Shown here in pieces: positions 1 through 9,329 of a DNA stretch of 38,139 bases. Where the stretch lies: NCBI GenBank assembly GCA_938048755.1, contig CALIUG010000055.1, positions 1 to 38,139 on the forward strand, given 5' to 3'. The translations under genes and the position numbers were made by a program. Source of the stretch: an uncultured Alphaproteobacteria bacterium. GTDB lineage: Bacteria > Pseudomonadota > Alphaproteobacteria > SP197. The notes beneath the pieces are model-generated. The model had not been told where the DNA came from, did no database searches, and saw only the letters and a list, made by a program, of their open reading frames with translations. Every line of letters starts with the position of its first letter. Position 1 is the first letter of the stretch.

Positions 1-1887
1 ACAGGGTGGCAGGATGATGCGGCGGTCGGCCAGCAGTTCGATCAGGATGCCACCGGCACCGACCATGACGAGTGGGCCGAACTGCGGATCCCGGATGATG
101 CCGAGTGACATCTCGATCCCCTTAGGCGCCATCGGCGTAACCAGAACCTTCGATCCAAGCCGATCACGGAGATCGTTGTATGCCGTGGTGACGGCCGCCT
201 CATCCTTGAGACCGAGCAAAACGCCGCCGACATCGGACTTGTGCTGGATGCCGGGCATGGCGGTCTTCAGAGCTACCGGGAAACCAGCGGTCTGTGCGGC
301 GGCAAGGGCCTCATCCAGACTTTCCGCATGGCGGTAGGCAATGGTCCCAATGCCGAACTCTGCAATCAGCGCGAGCCCGTCTGCTTCATCGAGCGCCTGT
401 CCTGATGTCAGCCGTTCACGCCAATGCGCCACAATCCCGTCTTCGGGGGCGGGTGGCGCCTTGGGGGCGTCCCGCTTGGTGAAGTCCCGATAGGCAAAGG
501 CGTGCCGCACTGCGCGCAATCCCTCGACCGTACCGTCGAGTACGATAATCCCCTTGTCGGACAGCGTCTGACGCATTTCGAAATTGTCGGCAGCCGTAAA
601 GTTGCAGCAGACGGCCAGGGGTTTGTCGGATTCTGCCGCGACCGTTTCGATGGCGCGGTTATAGGCCTGATGCAGCGGCGAAGAACCGCGCGCATCGTGG
701 AAACCGATGGTGATGGCAGTGTCGGGGTCGTTATCGAGCATCCGGTAATAGTCCGTGAACTTCTCTTCATAGCCGTCGGCATTGCTCCAGGCATCCAGCG
801 GATTGCCCGGCTCAAGGTCGGAATCCAGACGCGCACGAAGGTCAAACATCGTCTTTTCGTTCAAACGGGCAAAGGGAACGTCCTCGTCGCTCGCCAGATC
901 AACCAGCATCTCGCGATAGCCGCCTGAATCAAGAACTCCGGAAAGTCCGCCCTCGGCGACTCTGCGTTCACTGCCCATCAACAACAGGGTCGCACCGAAC
1001 TCGTTGAGGGTCTGGCATTGAAGAACGCCATAGTGGTCGAAGAGAGCTTCATAGGCGGCATGATTGCCGGCGATGGCGCCCGAATGGGTGGCAGCAAGAC
1101 TGGCCGCGGCAGCGGTTCGCGCGAGCTTCATGGCGACCACGGGGATGTCGCGCTGATGTGCCTTCTCCAACGCGGCGACAAAACCCTCGGGATCGCGCAC
1201 GGTTTCAAGAAAGACGCCGATGACCCGCGTCGAATCAAGTTCCAGGGCGTAGTCCATGTAATCGGCTGCGGTGGTTGCCAATTCCTGGCCTGCCGAGATG
1301 GCAAGGTTGTAGCCCCAGCGCCGGTCGTTATGGATGAACGAACCCCATTGGGAGCCCGAATGGCTGATCAGCGAGATGCCGCCCTTGTACATCTTGGCAT
1401 CCAGCCCGAAGGCTGTGGCAAGGAAACCATCATGAAGGTTATAGAAACCCATGCAGTTGCCGCCGCACATGGCCATGCCGGACTGTCTTGCGATGGCTGA
1501 CAGGCGGCGCGGCAATTCCGGTTCCTGGTCGTCTTCGAGATAACAGCTCGCAAAGATGACGCCGGCCCGCACCCCGGCCTGCGCAGCCTGCGTGACCGCG
1601 TGCTCCATGCGTTCGGTCCCGACACAGTAGATCACCAGATCCGGGACCTCTGGCAGGTCATCGATCGAGGCATAGGCCTGAAACCCTGCGACCTCATCAT
1701 ATTTCGGGTTGATCGGATAAACCCTGCGTCCGGCCTCCTTGGCACCCTGGCTTGCCCGGATGACGGCCGTGTTGCCGGGCGCACCGGCCCGCGTTGACGC
1801 ACCGTAGATTGCAACACTGCCGGGATTGAGAAGCGGTTGAAGGTAGTGGCTAGCCGCTCTGGACGAGCCTTCGCCGGGAGAACGCAT
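1..1887 (-). CDS. Acyl-CoA/acetate-CoA ligase family protein (NDP-forming type), C-terminus truncated by window edge
   Basis: Translating the reverse complement from ATG at 1887 gives an open frame to the window edge (MRSPGEGSSRAASHYLQPLLNPGSVAIYGAS...THSGAIAG...FPVALKTAMPGIQHKSDVGGV...GPLVMVGAGGILIELLADRRI). It is absent from the ORF track because it has no stop in the window. Confidence 0.88.
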   Translation of the reverse strand, partial: MRSPGEGSSRAASHYLQPLLNPGSVAIYGASTRAGAPGNTAVIRASQGAKEAGRRVYPINPKYDEVAGFQAYASIDDLPEVPDLVIYCVGTERMEHAVTQAAQAGVRAGVIFASCYLEDDQEPELPRRLSAIARQSGMAMCGGNCMGFYNLHDGFLATAFGLDAKMYKGGISLISHSGSQWGSFIHNDRRWGYNLAISAGQELATTAADYMDYALELDSTRVIGVFLETVRDPEGFVAALEKAHQRDIPVVAMKLARTAAAASLAATHSGAIAGNHAAYEALFDHYGVLQCQTLNEFGATLLLMGSERRVAEGGLSGVLDSGGYREMLVDLASDEDVPFARLNEKTMFDLRARLDSDLEPGNPLDAWSNADGYEEKFTDYYRMLDNDPDTAITIGFHDARGSSPLHQAYNRAIETVAAESDKPLAVCCNFTAADNFEMRQTLSDKGIIVLDGTVEGLRAVRHAFAYRDFTKRDAPKAPPAPEDGIVAHWRERLTSGQALDEADGLALIAEFGIGTIAYRHAESLDEALAAAQTAGFPVALKTAMPGIQHKSDVGGVLLGLKDEAAVTTAYNDLRDRLGSKVLVTPMAPKGIEMSLGIIRDPQFGPLVMVGAGGILIELLADRRIILPPC

Positions 1888-2072
1888 GAAACCTGTCCCG
1901 CAAATCAATGTTGGAATCAGATGAGCCGATTTTGGTGCCGGTGCCAAGCAGGTCTGTCGCTGAATCCACAGGTTTCGCGGGTGACGACGATCACATCGCC
2001 AAGCACGGCCCGGCGCGGTAACCTGTTGAAAAGGTCCATGGGCAAAGAACCCGGTCCAGAGGAGCGCATCAC

Positions 2073-2954
2073 ATGAATTCTCGTTGGCTTTGGCGAACCC
2101 TCCTGATGCCCGGTGCCATCTTGCTTTGGGCTCTGACGGTCACCCTGCCGTCGACCGCTCAGGAGTCCATCTGGAACCTGCGCACGCCCGAATGGGAAGC
2201 GGTCTGGCCGACCATGGCCGACGCCGATGAGTCCCGTCAGCGTTTGATCCGGATCGCCAGCGAATTGATCGGGTACAGCGGAAAGCTGCTGCCTGTGCAG
2301 CCGGTAAGCCCTGTCAGCCAGGAGCCGTTCAGATCAGGACACGTTCCCATCGATACCACCTTGCTTGAAGCCAGCGATGCCGAGCTGGCCTATGGCCTGG
2401 CACGCGGCTGGGGTCATGTGGTGCAGGAGCACCAGCCCGTCGTCTTTACCAATACGGAGGCCGAACTGGCAGCGTGGCGTGATGGTTCGCGCTTCAACCT
2501 GGCAGATGAAGTCGAGGCTGATATCTTTGCCGCGCGTTTCCTGGCGGACTTCGGTTATGACCCGCAACCGCTGTTTGCCGCCCTGTGCCTGCGTCATGAG
2601 GAGGGCAGTGAGGGCAAGGTCTGGACCGAGGGCCAACGGGTCGACCTGATTGCAGATTCCATGGAAGACGTTCTGGGGTTGCGCCCTGAAACCCCCTGTG
2701 GACCGGATGCGGTCGTGATCCTGGGGAGTTGCCTGGAGCAGTACGATGCTTGTCTTCTCACGGTAGAGGACGGCGTTAACGCCTGCCACCAGGCCTGCTA
2801 TTCCGGCGAATGCAGTAGCGCATGCAGTGCGAGCAGTGACCAGTGCAATGCCTGTACGACCTCCTGCACGCGTCGTTGCAACCGTTCTGCTGCACAGAAC
2901 TTTGACCAGTGTGGTACCGATCAGGACATCTGCGAGGAAGACGAGGCACCGTGA
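2073..2954 (+). CDS. Secreted protein with degenerate M48-like peptidase region and Cys-rich C-terminus
   Basis: N-terminal signal-like segment (LLMPGAILLWALTVTLPSTAQ); ELAYGLARGWGHVVQEH and DEVEADIFAARFLADFGYDP resemble the M48 LAHELGHVVxxH and ExEAD...GYDP motifs; 13 Cys in the last ~90 residues. Confidence 0.7.
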   Translation: MNSRWLWRTLLMPGAILLWALTVTLPSTAQESIWNLRTPEWEAVWPTMADADESRQRLIRIASELIGYSGKLLPVQPVSPVSQEPFRSGHVPIDTTLLEASDAELAYGLARGWGHVVQEHQPVVFTNTEAELAAWRDGSRFNLADEVEADIFAARFLADFGYDPQPLFAALCLRHEEGSEGKVWTEGQRVDLIADSMEDVLGLRPETPCGPDAVVILGSCLEQYDACLLTVEDGVNACHQACYSGECSSACSASSDQCNACTTSCTRRCNRSAAQNFDQCGTDQDICEEDEAP

Positions 2955-2961
2955 TGAAACG

Positions 2962-3963
2962 TCACGCTTCGTGGGATCTGATCCAGTCTGCGTAGTGCGC
3001 GATTGCGTCTTCCAGAGGTCGCGGTTTCCAGCCGGTATCCGCCTTGAGGCGGGAGATGTCATAGGCACCCCATGCACCTTTCAGGCGTTCGGGATTGCCG
3101 CGGATATCGGCGCTTTCTGAGTCACTGATCTCGCTCCACGACCCGCTGCCAACGGTGCTGCATACCAGGTCCGACAGGTCTGCCAGGGTGATCGCGGTGC
3201 CATGGGCGATGTTGTAGGTATCGTGGTGGAGGGCAGGAGACCTGAGCAGGCCACAGATGGCGTCCGCAACATCTCCGCCGTGGATCCAATCACCGACACC
3301 GGCCGCGCCGCTGACGGTCCAGTGCTCCCCCGCCAGGGCCTTGTGGATCATCACATTCAACGCGCAGGCAAAGTCACGGCCCGGGGTCCAGCGGTCCATG
3401 GGGCCATAGACGCTGGCCAGGCGCACGGCATGAACCGGCAGCCCGAACAACTCGCCGTAACGTTTTGCAATCAGCTCACCGGTGAGCTTGGTGATGGGAT
3501 AAAGCGTGCCGGGGAAGGGCCGGACATAGCCGTCTTCGGGCAGCGGGCCTTCGTCGGGTCCGTCACCGCCGTAAACGCTGCCGGTGCTGACATGGATCAT
3601 GCGTTTGAGGTTGGGCAGGCTGCGCGCGAGCTCCAGACAGTGTGTTGCACCCATCACGTTGACGCCCACGATCATGGCAGCCTGGGTCGCTTCGCTGGTT
3701 CCCGCAGTGGGCGTCATGGCCGCGCCGCTAACCATATAGCCGATATCGCCCGCGCCATGCAGACCGGCGAGAAGCCCAGAATCGCGGATGTCACCGGTGA
3801 TGAATTCCAGCCTGTCCTGCACGGAAGAAAAGTGGCGTTCTGCAGTGGCATCAGGCGGGGCGACATCCACACTGATGGCCCGTGCCTGGGGATCGGCTTC
3901 AAGCCAGTGCCGCAACACATTGCTCATGACAAAGCCGGTTCCGCCGGTAACCAAAAGACGCAT
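2962..3963 (-). CDS. NAD-dependent epimerase/dehydratase family protein (extended SDR)
   Basis: MRLLVTGGTGFVMSNVL Rossmann start, YPITKLTGE (YxxxK), STGSVYGG. Confidence 0.9.
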   Translation of the reverse strand: MRLLVTGGTGFVMSNVLRHWLEADPQARAISVDVAPPDATAERHFSSVQDRLEFITGDIRDSGLLAGLHGAGDIGYMVSGAAMTPTAGTSEATQAAMIVGVNVMGATHCLELARSLPNLKRMIHVSTGSVYGGDGPDEGPLPEDGYVRPFPGTLYPITKLTGELIAKRYGELFGLPVHAVRLASVYGPMDRWTPGRDFACALNVMIHKALAGEHWTVSGAAGVGDWIHGGDVADAICGLLRSPALHHDTYNIAHGTAITLADLSDLVCSTVGSGSWSEISDSESADIRGNPERLKGAWGAYDISRLKADTGWKPRPLEDAIAHYADWIRSHEA

Positions 3964-4046
3964 GGGCCTTCCTCCTGACCTGTCTGTTCGTGTTACAGTT
4001 ACGGCAACAACCCGTCCACCTCCCCAGATGAAGAGGAGAATCCGTC

Positions 4047-4805
4047 ATGGCATCCGTTACCCAGCTTCGTCCCGTAGAGATCAGCCCCGAAGAGTGGGAA
4101 GTGCGCTGTGATCTGGCAGCGCTCTACCGTGCCTTTGTCCGGTATGGCTGGACCGATCTGATCTACACGCACATCTCCGCGCGTCTGCCGGGTGAACCGA
4201 CCCAGTACCTGATCAATCCCTATGGCCTGTTCTTTGAGGAAATTACCGCCTCGAACCTGATCGTGATGGACTTCGACGGAAACAAGGTGCGCGGCGACTG
4301 GCCGGTGAACGAGGCCGGGCACGCTATCCATCATGCGGTCCTGAAAGCTCGGCCCGATGTGGACTGGGTGCTGCATACCCATAGCCGAGCCGGCATGGCG
4401 GTTGCCTGCATGAAGTCTGGAATCCTGCCGATCACGCAGCAGGCGATGTTCTATCACGGACAGATTGCCTATCACCCCTGGGATGTTCAGACCTCGGGTC
4501 AGGAAGAGTGCGACCGGCTCGCCGCTGATCTGGGTGACAACAACATTGCCGTTCTGGAAAACCACGGCCTTCTGGCGTGTGGTCCGACTGCGGCCGACGC
4601 GTTCCTGACCCTCTACAACATCGAAAATGCCTGCAAGGTCCAGGTCGACGTAATGGCGTCTGGTCAGGAGATCATCATGCCCAGCGAAGAAGCGCTGGCC
4701 CGCACCGTCGAGGTCGGCAACGATCCCGAGTTCGCCGCTGCAGGTGAGAACTGGCAGGCCATCCGTCGCATCCTTGATGCCAAGGACCCCAGCTACAAGA
4801 CCTGA
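4047..4805 (+). CDS. Class II aldolase/adducin family protein
   Basis: THISARLPG, HTHSRAGMAVA, LENHGLLACGPT motifs. Confidence 0.92.
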   Translation: MASVTQLRPVEISPEEWEVRCDLAALYRAFVRYGWTDLIYTHISARLPGEPTQYLINPYGLFFEEITASNLIVMDFDGNKVRGDWPVNEAGHAIHHAVLKARPDVDWVLHTHSRAGMAVACMKSGILPITQQAMFYHGQIAYHPWDVQTSGQEECDRLAADLGDNNIAVLENHGLLACGPTAADAFLTLYNIENACKVQVDVMASGQEIIMPSEEALARTVEVGNDPEFAAAGENWQAIRRILDAKDPSYKT

Positions 4806-4820
4806 GATTCGCCAATCGGA

Positions 4821-4910
4821 GGCATCCCGGAAACCGCGCAGCGGTTATCCGGGACCTCGAGAAATCGGCGCCATCCCGTCGAGACCCCGGCTCAAGGCCG
4901 GAGTGACATA
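4821..4910. repeat. Composite intergenic palindromic repeat between convergent genes
   Basis: Hairpin tcccggaaaccgc-gca-gcggttatccggga (4825-4854), followed by cgagaccccggctcaaggccggagtgaca (4880-4908), related to the inverted repeat at 35425-35540. Confidence 0.75.
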
Positions 4911-4925
4911 GAGTGTTTCTTCGAA

Positions 4926-6548
4926 TCAGCTCAGGAAGTCCGAGTTCTCGTGGACTTCGATCAGCGTCGGTCCGTCGGCGTCGAACGCGTCTTTGATCGA
5001 GCCTGTCAGATCCGACAGGGACGTTGCCTTGTGGCCGTAAGCGCCAAAGGCCTTGGCCATTGCGGGAAAGTCGGGATTGCGGCCCGGCTTCACGCCGATC
5101 GGGGTGATGTCGCGGTCAACCATGCCCTCGTTGATCTGACCCAGGCAGTCGTTGTTCCAGACGATGATGGGCAGTGAGACCTTCTCATCGACGGCGGTTG
5201 CCAGTTCGGTCGCGGTAAACAGGAACCCGGCATCGCCGGCCAGTGCAACGCCCTTGCGGTCGGGCACGCCAAGGGCTGCGCCGATGGCGGACGGCATGGC
5301 GGAACCCAGCGTGCAATAGCCGCTGGGATGGGTGTAGCTGCGGGGCTGGGACGTGGGCCAGTAACCGTTGGCGAAATAGGCGATCATGGTGGCATCGGTG
5401 ATCATCCAGCCGTCCTGGGGGATGGCTTCACGCATGGCATCGAGCACCTTGGCGTGTTTGGGAGCGACCGGACCCTTCATCAGGTCTTCCAGTACGGCCT
5501 TGCGCAGATCCTTGATGACCGAAGAGCCTGTGAACCCGGCACTGCCGCTGTTGGCAGGCAGAGCGTCATTCAGCATGGCCATGGCAAGCCCACCGTCGCC
5601 CAGGATGGTCGCGTCGGGCGTGTAGTCACGGGAAAGGTTGGCTGGGTCGATGTCGATGCGGATCAGCTTGCCGTTCATGTGGAGGAAGTCGTCATCGATC
5701 CAGATGTCGGTTTCCGAGAGTTCCGTACCGATGGCGATCACCAGGTCGGCATCCTCGACAAACCGGTGCGCACGATCGGTGACCAGTGCCGCGCCGACAT
5801 TGAGCGGATGGTCGTCCGGAATGGCACCCTTGGCTGCAATCGTCAGGACGACGGCAGCGCCCAGCTTCTCGGCCAGTGCCTGAAGCGCAGCACCGTGGTC
5901 CAGCACGCCGCCACCTGCCACGATGACGGGTTTCTTGGCACCCTGCGCGACAGCTGCCGCCCGTTCGATCGAGTCTTCTGCCGGGCGCATGGGCGCGGCA
6001 ATCGGAGAGGTCTGAACGGCGAACTCCGCCGCTTCGGCGATCTTGTCGATCGGCAATTCGATATAGCAGGGGCGGGGACGTCCGGTTTCGAAGATGTTGA
6101 AGGCCCGGCTGATGGCGCTGGGAATCTGGCGGCCGTCATGAATGGTCTGGGCGAACTCGGTGAGGGGGCTGATGACGGCGAGCTGATCGGTGATCTCGTG
6201 CAAGCGGCCACGACCGGCACCCAGATCGCCGCTACCGTTGGTGCTGGCAATGACCAGCATGGGCTGACTGTCGGCATAGGCATTACCGACGGCGGTCGCG
6301 ATGTTGGTGACACCGGGCCCGGTGATGACGCAGCAAACGGCGGGTTTGCCGGAGATGCGTGCATAACCGTCAGCCATGAAGCCACCGCCCTGCTCGTGAC
6401 GGAACAGGACATGGCGCATGTCGGCATCGGCAATGCCGCGATAGTATTCCAGTGTGTGGACGCCGGGCATGCCAAAGACCGTGTCGATGCCATAGGCCTT
6501 CACCAGCTGCATCAGCGCCTGGCCACGGGTCAAATTGCTGCTCGGCAT
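4926..6548 (-). CDS. TPP-dependent enzyme, 5-guanidino-2-oxopentanoate decarboxylase (AruI)-like
   Basis: YGIDTVFGMPGVHTLEYYRG, RHEQGGGFMADGYAR, GPGVTNIATA, GDAGFLFTATEL...NND (TPP motif). Start taken at MPSSNLTRG (6548). Resembles AruI from memory. Confidence 0.8.
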   Translation of the reverse strand: MPSSNLTRGQALMQLVKAYGIDTVFGMPGVHTLEYYRGIADADMRHVLFRHEQGGGFMADGYARISGKPAVCCVITGPGVTNIATAVGNAYADSQPMLVIASTNGSGDLGAGRGRLHEITDQLAVISPLTEFAQTIHDGRQIPSAISRAFNIFETGRPRPCYIELPIDKIAEAAEFAVQTSPIAAPMRPAEDSIERAAAVAQGAKKPVIVAGGGVLDHGAALQALAEKLGAAVVLTIAAKGAIPDDHPLNVGAALVTDRAHRFVEDADLVIAIGTELSETDIWIDDDFLHMNGKLIRIDIDPANLSRDYTPDATILGDGGLAMAMLNDALPANSGSAGFTGSSVIKDLRKAVLEDLMKGPVAPKHAKVLDAMREAIPQDGWMITDATMIAYFANGYWPTSQPRSYTHPSGYCTLGSAMPSAIGAALGVPDRKGVALAGDAGFLFTATELATAVDEKVSLPIIVWNNDCLGQINEGMVDRDITPIGVKPGRNPDFPAMAKAFGAYGHKATSLSDLTGSIKDAFDADGPTLIEVHENSDFLS

Positions 6549-6623
6549 GTCCTGTCCTCTTCCTGATTGGGCGCGCATCATCGTGATGTGGGCCATGCCC
6601 TGTCAACACGACTGCGGCGAGAT

Positions 6624-7532
6624 TTACACCAGTCTGGCTGAAAGCCGGTCGGCAAGCCAGTTTGCGACGGCATCACGTGCGCTTGCCCTGTGCACACCCG
6701 GCGGACGGAGAATGAAGTACTCGCCGGGTGCCGCCACGCGGATCGGGAAGGGGACGACCAGCCGGCCCGCAGCAAGATCCGCGTCGGCCAGGATCGTATC
6801 GCCCAACGCGATGCCCAGACCGTCGGCTGCAGCACCCAGGGAGAGGCTCGCATTGCCAAGGCGCATGTCGCGGCTGTCTTCGGGCGTTTCAACACCGGCT
6901 GCCTCCAGCCACCGTCGCCAGCCAGCGCCGTTGTCGTCGTGAAGCAGGGTGTGACCCAGAACATCCTGGGGACGTCGCAGAGCCTGCGGGCCGTGGGTCA
7001 GGCGCGGGCTGCATACCGGGAAGAAACGGATCTCGGGCAGGGACAACACATCCGCCATCCCGCTGTCGATTCTGCCATAGGCGAGGATGATATCGGCATC
7101 GATGGCGGCGATGTCCCGGTGATCGTCCAACCAGGCCATTTCCTGGTTTGGCGCGATATCGACGCTGATACCGGGATGGCGTTCGATCAGGGCAGCCATC
7201 TCGGGCATCAGCCATTTGGCAGCCAAGGCAGGCGCACAGGCGATCGTGAGGGTATCGGGCTCGTCGGCATGATCCAGACCTGCAATCACGCGCGCGATGC
7301 GGTCGAAACTCTCGCTCAAGACCGGCAGCAGGCGTTGAGCAGCCGGGGTCAGGGTGATGCGGTTACCGCTGCGCAGAAAGAGCGTGGTGCCAAGCAGGGA
7401 TTCGAGGTGGCGTATTTGGTGGCTGACCGCACCATGGGTCACATGAAGCTCTGCTGCAGCACGGGCGATGTGCTGGTGGCGCGCGGCTGCTTCGAAGGCG
7501 CGCAAGGCGTTGAGGGATGGCAGGCGGCGCAT
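6624..7532 (-). CDS. LysR-family transcriptional regulator (GcvA-like)
   Basis: LPSLNALRAFEAAARHQHIARAAAELHVTHGAVSHQIRHLE HTH and typical effector domain. Confidence 0.92.
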   Translation of the reverse strand: MRRLPSLNALRAFEAAARHQHIARAAAELHVTHGAVSHQIRHLESLLGTTLFLRSGNRITLTPAAQRLLPVLSESFDRIARVIAGLDHADEPDTLTIACAPALAAKWLMPEMAALIERHPGISVDIAPNQEMAWLDDHRDIAAIDADIILAYGRIDSGMADVLSLPEIRFFPVCSPRLTHGPQALRRPQDVLGHTLLHDDNGAGWRRWLEAAGVETPEDSRDMRLGNASLSLGAAADGLGIALGDTILADADLAAGRLVVPFPIRVAAPGEYFILRPPGVHRASARDAVANWLADRLSARLV

Positions 7533-7656
7533 GGCATGGTTCCAGATATGGCTAGCGATAGTTTATCTCACGTAATCTGGAAATACTTCTCTCTTGTGCT
7601 CACGCCCGCCAGCGCTGATCTTGTTCGGCAACGACGAACCCCTCGAGGAGAACCCG

Positions 7657-8562
7657 ATGAACCCGCTTCGCTGCCGCAATCTTGAAGGCAACACACCCTT
7701 TGCAGAAAACTGGGGTGCAAACTCCGAATACGGAACGCTGCGGGATGTTCTCCTGGGCCCGGCCGACAACTATCACTGGTTGCCCACCAGCTCGATCTCC
7801 AAGGCGACGCTCAAGCGTGGTGACAGCTTCGACAAGCAGCTGGCCATGAAGCAGCACCGCGAGATGGTCGACGCCTACGAGTCCGCCGGCGTGAACGTGC
7901 ATTGGCTGGAGCAGGACGAGTCGCTGCCCTATCAGGTCTATGCTCGCGATTCCTCGTTCATGACGCCTTATGGGGCTGTGGTGACGCAGATGGCCCAGTG
8001 GTGGCGCCGCGGTGAATACGGTCCCGTCATCCGCTTCTACATGGAGAAGGGCATTCCGATTTATGACATGGTCACGGCCGGTTCGTTCGAAGGCGGCGAC
8101 TTCGACATCATCGAGCCCGGCTGCGTGCTGATCGGCTGGTGTGGCGAGCGTACCCAGGAACAGTCCGCCGAACAGGTGCGTGGCTGGTTCGAGAAGGAAG
8201 GCTGGGAGGTCAAGATCGCGACCATCGCCGAGCATTACGTCCACATCGACCTGATGGTCTGCATGCTGGCCGAAAAGCTCTGCGCCGTGTGCCTGGAGAC
8301 CACCGACCCGGAAATCGTCGACTGGCTCAAGGCCAAGAACATCGAGATCGTGCCGGTGAACTATCAGGACACCATGGCGCTGGCCTGTAACGTCATGTCA
8401 CTGGGCGACGACAAGATCCTGGCGCCGTCCCATGCCACGGATCTGGTCTCCAAGCTGAAGGCCCAGGGCTTCACGGTCTATGACCCCGACGTTGATGTCT
8501 TTACCCGCGGTGGCGGCGGCATCCACTGCATGGCCCAGTCCCTGCGCCGCGATCCAGTCTGA
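7657..8562 (+). CDS. Amidinotransferase/dimethylargininase superfamily protein
   Basis: YARDSSFMTPYG, FEGGDFDI, HYVHIDLMVCML, GGGGIHCMAQ (Asp/His/Cys positions of the GME fold). ATG 7657 is preceded by gaggag. Confidence 0.85.
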   Translation: MNPLRCRNLEGNTPFAENWGANSEYGTLRDVLLGPADNYHWLPTSSISKATLKRGDSFDKQLAMKQHREMVDAYESAGVNVHWLEQDESLPYQVYARDSSFMTPYGAVVTQMAQWWRRGEYGPVIRFYMEKGIPIYDMVTAGSFEGGDFDIIEPGCVLIGWCGERTQEQSAEQVRGWFEKEGWEVKIATIAEHYVHIDLMVCMLAEKLCAVCLETTDPEIVDWLKAKNIEIVPVNYQDTMALACNVMSLGDDKILAPSHATDLVSKLKAQGFTVYDPDVDVFTRGGGGIHCMAQSLRRDPV

Positions 8563-8585
8563 TCGCAGCATCAGAGTGCTGACCG

Positions 8586-8615
8586 GAAGGGGCCGCATTT
8601 CGATGCGGCCCCTTC
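8586..8615 (+). terminator. Strong hairpin, probable intrinsic terminator of the amidinotransferase gene
   Basis: gaaggggccgcat-ttcg-atgcggccccttc: perfect 13-bp stem with TTCG tetraloop, 23 nt after the stop. The T-tract is weak. Confidence 0.75.
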
Positions 8616-8915
8616 TCAATTTGCGCATATGGTGAATTTTGAGCCCTGGCTGTCGTGAACACTTTTCGGTGGTGCGTCGTTGGCAAAGAACTCGTGCATC
8701 TTCGACGAGAGATAAATTTCTGTAATAATATCATATGGTTGGGAGGATCGAGCCTGCGCCAAATGACAAAGCGATCAGGCGATCCCGGGACGCAGAACCC
8801 AGCATGACAGGAGCGCTGGGCATTTCTTGGCAATGAGGTGTGAGGAGAGGGCTGTTTGCTCATTCTGGCTGCATCGCCTGGGGCGATCACCGATCAACGC
8901 TTACGGGATCCTGTC

Positions 8916-9065
8916 ATGTCCGCAACGACTTACACCTACATACCACCGCGCCGCAAAACGGCTCTCGGGGCCGCGGTCAGCCAGTTCATGAACACGGTTG
9001 GCGTTTCCATCTTTGCAACCTTCGGCGGACTGGCCTTTGCTTTTGCAACCCATCTGGTGATGTAA
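8916..9065 (+). CDS. Small (49 aa) predicted membrane protein
   Basis: MSATTYTYIPPRRKTALGAAVSQFMNTVGVSIFATFGGLAFAFATHLVM: basic N-terminus then one hydrophobic helix. Confidence 0.5.
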   Translation: MSATTYTYIPPRRKTALGAAVSQFMNTVGVSIFATFGGLAFAFATHLVM

Positions 9066-9128
9066 CACCCAATGGGCAGGCATGTGACCTCCGTCACGTG
9101 CAGAATCGGCCCGCGTCCCCACATGATG

Positions 9129-9323
9129 ACTACGGACATCGATCCGCATCAAAGGGACGAAATCGCCATGATCTCACGCAACACCAAATCCATTGCCGCA
9201 CCTGCCAACAGGTCCGGTGGCGTCATTGGTGAGGAACTGCGTGCCATGGTCGCAGGCCTGATGATCACGGCCGTTGGTGCCATGATGGGGCTGGGCGCGG
9301 CCTACGCTTTCCACATCATCTAG
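9129..9323 (+). CDS. Small predicted membrane protein
   Basis: In frame with 9072..9323; start uncertain (9072, 9126/9129 or 9168). Single hydrophobic helix ELRAMVAGLMITAVGAMMGLGAAYAFHII. Confidence 0.5.
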   Translation, partial: TTDIDPHQRDEIAMISRNTKSIAAPANRSGGVIGEELRAMVAGLMITAVGAMMGLGAAYAFHII

Positions 9324-9329
9324 GCATTA

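Noticed and set aside
5328-6566. 412-aa plus-strand ORF
   Set aside because: Antisense shadow of the AruI-like TPP enzyme; no recognisable motifs.
8563-8915. Possible guanidine (ykkC-type) riboswitch near the arginine module
   Set aside because: I could not find the conserved ykkC core motifs by eye; a covariance search would be needed.
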